33,666 nucleotides of DNA from Acidobacteria bacterium RIFCSPLOWO2_02_FULL_61_28. GTDB taxonomy: Bacteria > Acidobacteriota > Terriglobia > 2-12-FULL-54-10. The stretch is from NCBI GenBank assembly GCA_001767035.1, contig MEKR01000057.1:1-33666 (forward strand), written 5' to 3'. The notes beneath the pieces were generated by a model, which saw only the letters and a program-made list of their open reading frames with translations, ran no database searches and was not told the origin of the DNA. Shown here piece by piece: positions 16,233 to 23,853 of the stretch. How positions within the stretch are numbered: position 1 is the first letter of the stretch; the number at the start of each line of letters is the position of its first letter. The position numbers and the translations under genes are program-made.

Positions 16233-17189
16233 TCACGCTTGCGGATTTCTTGTGACCGCTCCCTCACGGTCGCCGTTCGACTTTCGCTCACGGCCCTGAG
16301 CAGGGTCGAATGGGCGGCTCGGATGGCCCGCGGCAAGTTGAGCGCGGGCGTGGTAGGAGCTGCGCACCAGCGGCCCGGACTCGACATGGAGAAAGCCCAT
16401 CCGCTCGCCCGCCGCCTTGAGTTCGGCAAATTCCTCCGGCGAGTAGTAGCGCACAATCGGCAGGTGGTCCGCCGAGGGCCGCAGATACTGGCCGAGCGTG
16501 AGGATTTGGCAATCGTGCTCTACCAGGTCGCGCATCGTAACCAGAATTTCGCTCCAGTCCTCGCCGAGACCGAGCATCAGGCCGGATTTGGTCGTCATGT
16601 CCGGGTTCATCTGCCGAACGGAGGCAATGAGATGCAGGGACCGTTCATAGCGCGCGCCCGGCCGCACTTGGCGATAGAGCCGAGGAACGGTCTCGGTATT
16701 GTGGTCGAGGACGTCGGGGCGGGCGGCGATCACGCAGGCCAGCGCTTCGCTCGACCCCTGAAAATCAGGGATCAATACTTCCACTTTGCACTCCGGCCGG
16801 ACGCGCCGGATGGCCTGGATCGTCAGGGCGAACAACTCCGCTCCGCCGTCCTTTCGGTCGTCCCGATTGACCGAGGTAACGACCGCGTAGAGCAACCCCA
16901 ATTGCGCCACTGCTTGCCCCACGCGCTCCGGCTCTTCGTAGTCCACCGCCAGCGGCGCTCCCTTGGGAACGGCGCAAAACCCGCAGCGGCGCGTGCAAAC
17001 ATCGCCCAAGATCATAAACGTCGCGGTGCGCTGGTCCCAGCACTCACCGATATTGGGACACCGGGCGCTCTCGCAGACCGTGTGCAGGCGCAGATGATTC
17101 GTCAGAACTTTCAACTCATGATAGTTCGGCCCGCCGGGTGCGCGGGCCTTCAGCCAGTCGGGGCGTCGGTGCTGTAGTGTGACTGGCAT
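16233..17189 (-). CDS. lipA: Lipoyl synthase, with a repeat-encoded C-terminal extension
   Basis: The 318-residue radical-SAM enzyme inserts two sulfurs into octanoyl groups on lipoyl domains. Auxiliary-cluster cysteines are C39, C44 and C50 (CESARCPNIGEC), and radical-SAM cysteines are C65, C69 and C72 (CTRRCGFC). Downstream come VTSVNRDDRKDGGA, VEVLIPDFQG, LDHNTETVPRLY, KSGLMLGLGE and QYLRPSADHLP. The conserved end VRSSYHA, whose serine contacts the auxiliary cluster, is at about 276-282. After it the frame runs straight into the 71-bp repeat at 16254-16324, adding about 30 residues with RPFDPAQGRERKSNGDRE before the stop. LipA normally ends soon after RSSYHA (family knowledge). The ATG at 17189 lies nine bases after the stop of the secreted unknown gene. 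Confidence 0.95.
   Translation of the reverse strand: MPVTLQHRRPDWLKARAPGGPNYHELKVLTNHLRLHTVCESARCPNIGECWDQRTATFMILGDVCTRRCGFCAVPKGAPLAVDYEEPERVGQAVAQLGLLYAVVTSVNRDDRKDGGAELFALTIQAIRRVRPECKVEVLIPDFQGSSEALACVIAARPDVLDHNTETVPRLYRQVRPGARYERSLHLIASVRQMNPDMTTKSGLMLGLGEDWSEILVTMRDLVEHDCQILTLGQYLRPSADHLPIVRYYSPEEFAELKAAGERMGFLHVESGPLVRSSYHARAQLAAGHPSRPFDPAQGRERKSNGDREGAVTRNPQA
16254..16324 (+). repeat. 71-bp dispersed repeat, copy A
   Basis: The sequence from gaccgctccct to gggcggctcggat is identical to the reverse complement of 22358-22428 except at one base (16265). This copy lies inside the 3' end of lipA. Its central part holds the motif cattcgaccctgctcagg (read on the other strand), also found in diverged form near 15725. 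Confidence 0.9.
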
Positions 17190-17198
17190 AGGTCTGGC

Positions 17199-17732
17199 TC
17201 ATGGTGCGGTACGCACGCTGAACGGCGGAGTGAATACCGTGTCGAGGTTGATTAATGATTCTGTGGGCGTCACGTGAATCGTTTCGTTAAAAAAGGGGGA
17301 ACACCCGTCACTTCTGAGCCAAGATTGGATCCTGACATGTGCGGATGGGACACCTTGTTGGGGCACGTAAACAGTGTTTCCTGGCGGGCCTATTGATGCC
17401 ACGGTCAGAAAGGATGACAGCGGTGAAACGAAGGGAAGCCACGGGATGCCTAGGCAGTTTGGCAAGTCAAAATAGAGAGTTCCCTGTTGGTAACCGTCCT
17501 TGCGCACATTAACTGCAACCAGACGTTCATCAATCTTTAGCAAGACCGTTGTACCCCAACCGAGTCCGCCGAGCACGTGTCCTACGATCTTTCCTGTACT
17601 GTCCACGAGCGCTACTTGCCCGACTGGCTTCACAGTTGGTTTTTGTGCAAGAGCAGCGGCAGCGAACCAGAGGCAAGCGAATAGCCCCAAGAACAATACT
17701 CCAATCTCCGTCGGTAGTCTCTTTCTCATCAT
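17199..17732 (-). CDS. Secreted protein of unknown function
   Basis: The 177-residue protein has a clear signal peptide: MMRKRLPTEIG followed by VLFLGLFACLWFAAAALAQ, with likely cleavage after ALA. The mature part is beta-rich, with VGQVALVDSTGKIVGHVLGG, TTVLLKIDERLVAVNVRKDG, two cysteines (NCLG and DGCSP) that could pair, and TVYVPQQGV. I do not recognise the family. AGGAGG at 17742-17747 lies nine bases before the first of two adjacent ATGs, a strong ribosome site. Base composition looks less GC-rich than the flanking genes. The position between thiF and lipA may be accidental; it ends nine bases before the lipA start. Confidence 0.7.
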   Translation of the reverse strand: MMRKRLPTEIGVLFLGLFACLWFAAAALAQKPTVKPVGQVALVDSTGKIVGHVLGGLGWGTTVLLKIDERLVAVNVRKDGYQQGTLYFDLPNCLGIPWLPFVSPLSSFLTVASIGPPGNTVYVPQQGVPSAHVRIQSWLRSDGCSPFFNETIHVTPTESLINLDTVFTPPFSVRTAP

Positions 17733-17804
17733 GTTGGGATGCCTCCTATGGAACGTAGGGGGAAGGTTAAATCCAAGCCTTGTGCAATTCTATCATCCTT
17801 TCCT

Positions 17805-18887
17805 TCACGCGCCAATATACCGCGCGTAAAGGCTGCGCGCCAGCCCCGGGTCGGTCGTGCCCTTAATGATCGCCCGGCCATCGGAGAAAATCGTCAGCTC
17901 GTAGGGAGCAACCGTGAACTGGAAAACAAAGGGATTGGAGCGAACCGTCCCGAGAGATTTGAGTCGCCCTTCAAGTTCCGCGAAATCCACCGGGCGGCGT
18001 CGCTCGTGAATCTGGACCGAGTTGCGGCCGCAGAGGGTAATCGGCGCGGCGCGCTCTCCGGCCAGATAGACAAACTCGCGCCGCTGGCAGGTCCGGCAGC
18101 CTTCCGCCGGCTGGCCGGGATCAACGGCCTGGAAACGGTTCTCCCACACGTCGAGCGAGATCAGTTTGCCATGCAAGGCTTGGCGGTCGCCGACCAAGAG
18201 TTTCAAAGCTTCCGCCACCTGGATCGAAGCAATTGCCGAAGCCGCCGCGCCGATGATGCCTTCGGTGTCGCAGGTCGTGTGCATCCCCGTGGGCGGCTCC
18301 GGAAAAATGCACGCAAGGCACGGTCCCGCCTGTGCTGAAGCTTCGGAGGACAGGCCCTCCTGAGCCAAGGCGTCGGAGGGCAGGCCGCCGCCCGGCACAA
18401 TCGTCATCGTCATGCCGTAGCTTCCCACGGCGGCTCCGTACACCCAGGGAATCCCGTTCTGCACGCTGAAGTCGTTGATCAGGTAGCGCGTCTCGAAGTT
18501 GTCCGTGCCGTCGAGGATCACCTGGACGCCGGAGAGAAGTTCCGAAGCATTCTCGGCTGTGAGGTCGGCTACGATCCCTTGCACGCAGACGCGCGAGGTA
18601 GCCTGCTTCAGATGCGCTTCCGCCGCGACGGCTTTCGGAAGACATTCGGCGGCGTCGCGCTCGTCGAAGAGTGTCTGCCGCTGCAAATTGCTCGCTTCCA
18701 CGTAGTCGCGGTCAATGATCCGCAACTCGCCGACACCCGCCCGAGCGAGCAGCGCCGCCTGGAGGCTTCCCAGCGCGCCGCAGCCGACAATCGCCGCACG
18801 CGAAGCCAGCAACTTCTCCTGCCCGGCCTCTCCGATGTGGCGGTAGAGAATTTGCCGGGAATAGCGCTCATGGTCCCCAGAGTCCAT
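17805..18887 (-). CDS. thiF: ThiF/MoeB/HesA-family adenylyltransferase with an internal repeat insertion
   Basis: The 360-residue E1-like enzyme would adenylate the C-terminus of a ThiS- or MoaD-type sulfur carrier. It starts ERYSRQILYRHIGEAGQEKL, then the ATP-binding AAIVGCGALGSLQAALLARAG, RDYVEASNLQRQTLF, DGTDNFETRYLINDF and GIPWVYGAAVG. Zinc cysteines are in CLAC and CRTC; the catalytic-cysteine region is TCDTEGIIG. LCGRNSVQI near the C-terminus is typical of thiazole-biosynthesis ThiF. About residues 167-185 read LPSDALAQEGLSSEASAQ, an insertion from a dispersed repeat between the strand MTIVPGG and GPCLAC. The ATG at 18887 is chosen over an in-frame ATG 15 codons upstream because a TATAAT lies just before it. 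No thiS or moaD is nearby, so thiamine versus molybdopterin use is open. Confidence 0.85.
   Translation of the reverse strand: MDSGDHERYSRQILYRHIGEAGQEKLLASRAAIVGCGALGSLQAALLARAGVGELRIIDRDYVEASNLQRQTLFDERDAAECLPKAVAAEAHLKQATSRVCVQGIVADLTAENASELLSGVQVILDGTDNFETRYLINDFSVQNGIPWVYGAAVGSYGMTMTIVPGGGLPSDALAQEGLSSEASAQAGPCLACIFPEPPTGMHTTCDTEGIIGAAASAIASIQVAEALKLLVGDRQALHGKLISLDVWENRFQAVDPGQPAEGCRTCQRREFVYLAGERAAPITLCGRNSVQIHERRRPVDFAELEGRLKSLGTVRSNPFVFQFTVAPYELTIFSDGRAIIKGTTDPGLARSLYARYIGA
18333..18388. repeat. Tandem ~28-bp degenerate repeat inside the thiF-type gene
   Basis: Two units, 18333-18360 and 18361-18388, share the pattern tg(c/a)-n-gaagc-like ... cggagg(a/g)caggcc(c/g). They encode LPSDALAQEG and LSSEASAQAG. 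The block falls between conserved segments of the enzyme and its net length keeps the frame. Confidence 0.65.
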
Positions 18888-18893
18888 AGGTTC

Positions 18894-18899
18894 ATTATA
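18894..18899 (-). promoter_or_regulatory. -10 box six bases before the thiF ATG
   Basis: A perfect TATAAT on the minus strand ends six bases before the ATG at 18887, which places the expected transcription start on the start codon. The -35 region is weak. Confidence 0.45.
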
Positions 18900-19175
18900 G
18901 AGAATTGGCCTCGCTTTGAGGGCCGTTTGCAAAACGTCGCTTCGCTGGCGCTACGCGATTGCCTACGGCAGTGCGGTACTTCCTTGATCAACTGCACGAT
19001 TCCGGGGGCGTTGCCCCCGGCTATTCACGGGTTGCCCCTTCGGGGCGAAGAAAAACCCACGGCACAAAAAGCGTGCCGTGATGGCTACCGGCTTGTTGGA
19101 TCGGCAATCGAGAAGGAACGTGCAGGTCCCTCGCTCCGCTCGGGATGACAGCCTTAGGGTAGGCTGGGGACAAGA
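18900..19175. repeat. Intergenic mosaic of palindromic repeats
   Basis: This 276-bp stretch holds no gene. From left to right it contains ccgggggc/gcccccgg (19002-19020), gcccc/ggggc (19034-19046), the perfect 8-bp palindrome cacggcac/gtgccgtg with a seven-base loop (19058-19080), and a ccctcgctccgctcgggatg element (about 19127-19147) related to the sequence at 28451-28487. The 19058 palindrome belongs to the same family as 22449 and 22503. It separates the thiF promoter from the end of the pump gene. Confidence 0.7.
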
Positions 19176-22100
19176 CTAATCGCCAGGGTTCAAGACGGGC
19201 GACGCAGAGGTTTGGCCCAAGGCCACGTGCTCGGATTCTTCTTTGCCGGAGAGGTAGAAGTCGCAGACCGGCTTGCCGAACTTGTAGAACAGCGCCGGAG
19301 TCACGGCCCAATCGAGAATGGTCGAGCTGATCAAGCCGCCGGCGACGACCGTGGCGATGGGTTGAAGCAATTCTTTTCCGGCTTCGCCTCGGGCGAACAC
19401 CAGCGGCAGCACGCCCAGGATGGCCGCGAAGGCCGTCATCAAAACGGGGCGAAGCCGTTCGAGCGTTCCGCGGACGATCATCTTCTCGTCAAACCCTTCG
19501 CCTTCATACCGGACCAGGTGGATGTAGTGGGAGATCATCATGATGCCGTTGCGGGCCGCGATGCCGCCCACGGTGATGAATCCGATCAAGGAGGCGACGG
19601 AGAGGATGCCGTCGGTCATGAAGTAAACGGCGATCACGCCTCCCACCAGGGCGAGCGGAACGTTCGACATGATCTGGAGCGCCACGCGCGCGAACCGGAA
19701 GTGCCCGTAGAGCATCAGGAAGACGCCGAGCGTGGCGAACACCGAAAGGATCAGGATGAGCCGCGTGGCTTCCTGCTCGTACTCGAACTGTCCGCCGTAA
19801 ACGATAAAGTAGGCGGGCGGCAGGGCAATCTGCTTCTCGACGCGCTCCCGCAATTCCGTGACGGCGCTGCGAAGGTCTCGGCCAGCAACGTTGGCTTGCA
19901 CCGCGATCCGTCGCTGCGCATTCTCCCGCCAGACTTGATTCGGGGCATTCCGCAGAGAGATGTCGGCGACCTGGCGGACCGGAATCTTTCCGCCGTTCGG
20001 CGTGTCAATCAAGACCTCGCCAATCGCCCGCATGTCGTTCCGATACGGTTCATCCAGCCGCACGACCATATCGTAGGTGCGCTGCCCTTCGAGGACTTGG
20101 GAAGCCACACGGCCTTGCAAGGCCGTTTCGAGCACCTGGTTGACTTCGGCGACCTGGAGACCGTAGGCAGCGGCGCGGCGGCGGTCCACCGCCACCACGA
20201 CCTCGGGAACCAGCGATTGTTTCTCGACCGCAACGTCCACCATGCCCGGCACGGTCTTCATGATGGCTTCGAGTTCCGCGGCCTTCTGGCGGAGCGCCGG
20301 CAAATCCGGGCCAAAGAGTTTGACCGCGATCTGAGCACGGACGCCGCTCTGCATGTGCTCCAGGCGATGCGAGATCGGCTGGCCGATGTTGACGGCCACT
20401 CCAGGCAGGATCGAGAGTTTATTGCGAATCTCGGCAATGAGCGCGTCTTTGTCCCGGGCCCTGGAGTCGAGGTTCACCTCGATCTCGGTGTAATAAACTC
20501 CCTCGGCGTGCTCGTCGAGTTCGGCGCGGCCCGTGCGGCGGCCGGTCGAGAGCACGCCTGAAACCTCCAGGATCTTCTTCTCCGAAAGCCGTCCGATCTC
20601 ATCGGATTCCGGAAGGCTGATGCCGGGTTCGGCCAGGACGTTCACCGTCAGGGTGCCTTCGTTAAAGGGAGGCAAGAACTCCCGCCCCATTGGAAAAATA
20701 AAGGCGATGGCAAACAGAACTAGGAACGCCGCGCCGATCAGAACCTCCCAGGCATGGGGCAGCGTGAAGCGCAGCAGGCGCGTCTGTTGTCGCTTAAGCC
20801 ACCGTACGATCAAAGCGTCGCCGGGTTTCTCCATAAAGCCGGCGCGCGGCAGCAGGTAGTAGCACATCACGGGAGTCAGCGTGAGCGAGACCAGCAACGA
20901 AGCAAGCAGCGAAACGATGAAGGCCACGCCCAGCGGGGCAAACATCCGGCCTTCGACGCCGGAGAGGAAAAACAGGGGCAGAAAGACGAGAATAATAATC
21001 AAGGTGGCGTAGACAATCGAGTTCCGAATCTCGGACGATGCCTCAAAGACGACCTGCAAGGGCGGCTTCGGCTCGCCGCGCTCCTTGTTTTCTTTGAGCC
21101 GCCGGTAGACGTTCTCCACGTCCACTATGGCGTCGTCAATGATTAAGCCGATCGCGACTGCGAGGCCGCCAAGCGTCATGGTATTGATGCCGAGATCAAA
21201 GGCGCGCATGAAGAGAAACGTGATGAGGAAAGAAGTGGGAATTGCCGTGATGTTGATGAGAGTCGTGCGGAAGTTCCACAGGAAGAGGAACAGGACAACC
21301 CCGACCAGGATCGCGCCCTGCCAGAGACCTTCTCGGACGTTGTCAATGGCCCGCTCGATGAAATCGGCCTGCCGAAAGACGCGCGTGTCAAGCGTGACGC
21401 CTGGAGGGAACGAGCCTTGGAGCGAGACAAGCGCCTCTTCAACGCTATTGGTGAGCGGGATGGTGCTGGCGTTGGGTTGCTTGTAAACGCTCAGGATGAC
21501 CGCCGGCGAGCCGTTAAACCCGGCGCTCCCGCGCGCCGCCGGGGGTCCGAATTGAAGCCGGGCCACGTCGCGCACATAGATCGGCTGTTCGTTCCGGTAG
21601 GCCACCATCGTCTCGCCGATGTCTTCCAGACGGTTCGTCCGTCCGACGTTGCGGATCATGAACTCGCGGTTGGGGCCAACCAGGAAGCCGCCGGAGGTGT
21701 TTTGATTGGAATTGGCGACAGCGGCTTCCAGTTCATGCAGCGAGACGTTGTATTGCCGCAAGCGGTCCGTCGAGGCCAGAACCTGATATTGTTTGACGCC
21801 GCCGCCGATGACGGTGATCTGCGACACGCCCGGCACGGCCAGCAGGCGCGGACGAATCACCCAATCGGCCAGGGACCGAATCTCCAGAGGAGAAACTTTG
21901 GAGAAATCGGCCTTCACGGCCACCAGCATGATCTCGCCCATGATCGAGCTGATCGGCCCCAAAACGGGTGTCAGCCCGGCAGGCATGTGGGCGCGCGCCA
22001 GCTCGAGTTTTTCGGCAACGATCTGGCGGTCCCGGTAGATATCGGAATCCCAGGCGAATTCGACGAAGAGCAGAGACAGCCCGACACCGGACTGCGAGCG

Positions 22101-22349
22101 GATGCGCTCGACGTTCGTCGCTCCGTTCAGCGCGTATTCGAGAGGAATCGTGACCTGGACCTCGACCTCTTCCGGGGCGAGTCCGGGCGCTTCCGTGAAG
22201 ACCGTGACCGTGGGCCGGTTCAGGTCGGGGAAAATATCCACCATCAATTGGCTGAGGACAACGTAGGTTCCGTAAACCAGCAGGAAGGCAGTGGCGCTCA
22301 GGACCAGGAGGCGGTGTTCCAGCGAAAAGCGGATGATGCGGTTCAACAT
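19176..22349 (-). CDS. Heavy-metal-type RND efflux pump inner-membrane protein (CusA/CzcA family)
   Basis: The 1057-residue protein has the HME-RND plan: a first membrane helix (LLVLSATAFLLVYGTYVVLS), the porter loop beginning DIFPDLNRPTVTVFTEAPGL, helices 2-6 (about 335-510), a second loop, and helices 7-12 to about 1030. It would export a substrate from periplasm or membrane by proton antiport through a tripartite complex. The helix-4 motif reads AVAIGLIIDDAIVDVENV, lacking the DFG aspartate of CzcA-type pumps. By manual alignment to my memory of CusA, the three substrate methionines are not kept. The short tail HVALGQTSASPVLNPGD is unusual. The ATG at 22349 gives MLNRIIRFSLEHR and is preceded by the 71-bp repeat, with no good ribosome site. 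The adaptors lie upstream beyond three unrelated genes. Confidence 0.9.
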   Translation of the reverse strand: MLNRIIRFSLEHRLLVLSATAFLLVYGTYVVLSQLMVDIFPDLNRPTVTVFTEAPGLAPEEVEVQVTIPLEYALNGATNVERIRSQSGVGLSLLFVEFAWDSDIYRDRQIVAEKLELARAHMPAGLTPVLGPISSIMGEIMLVAVKADFSKVSPLEIRSLADWVIRPRLLAVPGVSQITVIGGGVKQYQVLASTDRLRQYNVSLHELEAAVANSNQNTSGGFLVGPNREFMIRNVGRTNRLEDIGETMVAYRNEQPIYVRDVARLQFGPPAARGSAGFNGSPAVILSVYKQPNASTIPLTNSVEEALVSLQGSFPPGVTLDTRVFRQADFIERAIDNVREGLWQGAILVGVVLFLFLWNFRTTLINITAIPTSFLITFLFMRAFDLGINTMTLGGLAVAIGLIIDDAIVDVENVYRRLKENKERGEPKPPLQVVFEASSEIRNSIVYATLIIILVFLPLFFLSGVEGRMFAPLGVAFIVSLLASLLVSLTLTPVMCYYLLPRAGFMEKPGDALIVRWLKRQQTRLLRFTLPHAWEVLIGAAFLVLFAIAFIFPMGREFLPPFNEGTLTVNVLAEPGISLPESDEIGRLSEKKILEVSGVLSTGRRTGRAELDEHAEGVYYTEIEVNLDSRARDKDALIAEIRNKLSILPGVAVNIGQPISHRLEHMQSGVRAQIAVKLFGPDLPALRQKAAELEAIMKTVPGMVDVAVEKQSLVPEVVVAVDRRRAAAYGLQVAEVNQVLETALQGRVASQVLEGQRTYDMVVRLDEPYRNDMRAIGEVLIDTPNGGKIPVRQVADISLRNAPNQVWRENAQRRIAVQANVAGRDLRSAVTELRERVEKQIALPPAYFIVYGGQFEYEQEATRLILILSVFATLGVFLMLYGHFRFARVALQIMSNVPLALVGGVIAVYFMTDGILSVASLIGFITVGGIAARNGIMMISHYIHLVRYEGEGFDEKMIVRGTLERLRPVLMTAFAAILGVLPLVFARGEAGKELLQPIATVVAGGLISSTILDWAVTPALFYKFGKPVCDFYLSGKEESEHVALGQTSASPVLNPGD

Positions 22350-22357
22350 AACGAAGA

Positions 22358-22428
22358 ATCCGAGCCGCCCATTCGACCCTGCTCAGGGCCGTGAGCGAAA
22401 GTCGAACGGCGACCGTAAGGGAGCGGTC
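22358..22428 (-). repeat. 71-bp dispersed repeat, copy B (inverted relative to copy A)
   Basis: This is the reverse complement of 16254-16324 with one mismatch. It begins eight bases upstream of the pump start codon and so occupies the place where a leader and ribosome site would be. Confidence 0.9.
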
Positions 22429-22448
22429 GGCCGGCGAAGCGAGGTAGC

Positions 22449-22527
22449 CACGGCACGTCTTATGTGCCGTGGGCTTTTGGGTGGAACGAACCCGGAACGT
22501 GCCCACGGCATAAAGAACATGCCGTGG
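22449..22527. repeat. Pair of short palindromes, REP/BIME-like
   Basis: 22449-22471 has arms cacggcac/gtgccgtg around gtcttat; 22503-22527 has arms ccacggcat/atgccgtgg around aaagaac. With flanks (gtagc ... at the left, ... ggctac at the right) the two are in opposite orientation, separated by 31 bases. The same palindrome occurs at 19058-19080. They sit between the DUF2971 gene and the pump gene and could stop or stabilise transcripts. Confidence 0.75.
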
Positions 22528-22533
22528 CTACCA

Positions 22534-23478
22534 CTACAGAGCGCGTAGTGGAATGTCACAGTGCGCAACTGTGGTGGACGAGTAATTGTATTTCTTTAGC
22601 ATCTCTTCAAAACTGAAGCTCGCAATATCTCGCTCTACAGTGGGTCCAATAAATACCTTCGTTAAAGGCAATGCGTCTGAACCGCATAGCTCGCAATACG
22701 GAATCATGATTCCGGATTCAGATGCTCGATAGTTGAGTTCTGTCGGTTCAGCTATTCCATAAGTTGCATAAACAAGTCGCCATTCCCTCTCCTCGCGAAA
22801 GTCTGGACATTTCAAACCAATCAGAACGACTTGCAGCCACTGAGTTATGAATGACAACAACTCGTACCAGTCTTCGGTTACTACCTCCTCGTCCAGGCGT
22901 TCCAAGTGAACGTTGATGGCAGCAAGAACCTTCCGCACAATGGTTTCCTGTTCATCGGGTTCGTAGAATACCTTCATTAGCAGAAGTGGCCTTCCGCGAA
23001 ATGTCAATTTCTTCAGACCATCTGGATCGAAGCCTAGTGAATACCCCGTTCTCGTCCCCAATGTTGAATAGGCGCGCCACTGCGAAAGCTGATTCTCTGC
23101 TGCCGAAAAACAACACGCGAAAACGGTGGAGTAACGCAACAAGAGCGTAACGATGCTTTGCGAGTCAAGAAACTCACGGAAGCTTTCGTGGTGGTCGAGC
23201 TTAGTGATCCCCCCCACTACACTCGAATAGACTTTGCGCCCGAATTCCAGTTCTGATGAGTCGTTCAGGTACCACGAATGAGTAGCCCAAAGCTCGCCAG
23301 TTTTGATGATGTTCAGAGCCGCCTTCCCTGACGTGTAGTGGTACAGGATCGGTGCGACTTCTTTCGTTGTATCTGTGAACTCAGCGGCGAGCATCCCTAT
23401 CAGAGTCCCATGTCGCCGAGTGAATTCAGCAATTCTCTCAGGAGTTTGCGGTTTCGGTGGTGGCTTCTCCTTTTTCAT
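22534..23478 (-). CDS. DUF2971 domain protein
   Basis: The 314-residue cytoplasmic protein has the DUF2971 hallmarks: PILYHYTSGKAALNIIKTGE followed by LWATHSWYLNDSSELEFGRK (about 45-85), and CFSAAENQLSQWRAYSTLG then TRTGYSLGFDP (about 125-160). Function of the family is unknown. The opening YHYTS ... ALNIIKTGELWAT ... LND resembles the N-terminal motif of ADP-ribosyltransferase-fold proteins, which is my inference only. A lysine/proline-rich N-terminus (KKEKPPPKPQTPER) precedes the domain. The gene is visibly AT-richer than its neighbours and looks acquired. It sits between the efflux adaptors and the pump, 65 bases after DUF2442, on the same strand. Confidence 0.8.
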   Translation of the reverse strand: MKKEKPPPKPQTPERIAEFTRRHGTLIGMLAAEFTDTTKEVAPILYHYTSGKAALNIIKTGELWATHSWYLNDSSELEFGRKVYSSVVGGITKLDHHESFREFLDSQSIVTLLLRYSTVFACCFSAAENQLSQWRAYSTLGTRTGYSLGFDPDGLKKLTFRGRPLLLMKVFYEPDEQETIVRKVLAAINVHLERLDEEVVTEDWYELLSFITQWLQVVLIGLKCPDFREEREWRLVYATYGIAEPTELNYRASESGIMIPYCELCGSDALPLTKVFIGPTVERDIASFSFEEMLKKYNYSSTTVAHCDIPLRAL

Positions 23479-23543
23479 GTAATTAGCGGAAGATCACCGG
23501 ACACGGACGGTAAGCGGGGAATCCCGCCGACCTCGTCACAAAC

Positions 23544-23831
23544 CTATCGGCGTTCCCTCGTTTCGAGCGGCTGAGAAATAGATATTTCCTCTCCAGTAAC
23601 TTTCGCATAGAGCACATCCGGGTCGAGATCAGCTCCGTTCGGCCAACAAATGGTCCCCAACTCTGGGTTCACGTATACTTTCAGAAACTCGGCATGATCT
23701 TTCAATGGAGCAAAGATTCCCACAAACTGAATCATACCGGCAACATCTACCTCTCCTTCTCTTCCGTCTTCAAAGCGAAGACGAAGCCGGTAATCGCTCG
23801 TTGGCTGGACCTCGACGATGTCTTTCAGCAT
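23544..23831 (-). CDS. DUF2442 family protein
   Basis: The 95-residue protein starts at the ATG at 23831: MLKDIVEVQPTSDYRLRLRF, then EDGREGEVDVAGMIQFVGIF, FLKVYVNPELGTICWPNGAD and LDPDVLYAKVTGEE. This is the DUF2442 pattern: a DNA- or protein-binding small alpha/beta fold that commonly follows a DUF4160 gene. The frame is open 51 codons further upstream into the DUF4160 gene, but those residues make no family sense. The gap to the DUF4160 stop is 22 bases. Such pairs have features of two-gene toxin-antitoxin modules, but I know of no established activity. Confidence 0.82.
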   Translation of the reverse strand: MLKDIVEVQPTSDYRLRLRFEDGREGEVDVAGMIQFVGIFAPLKDHAEFLKVYVNPELGTICWPNGADLDPDVLYAKVTGEEISISQPLETRERR

Positions 23832-23853
23832 AGGTACTCCAGGGGCAGCATAC

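Noticed and set aside
16254-22428. Composite transposon bounded by the 71-bp repeats
   Set aside because: There is no transposase gene between or near them and the enclosed genes are housekeeping; no target duplication was seen.
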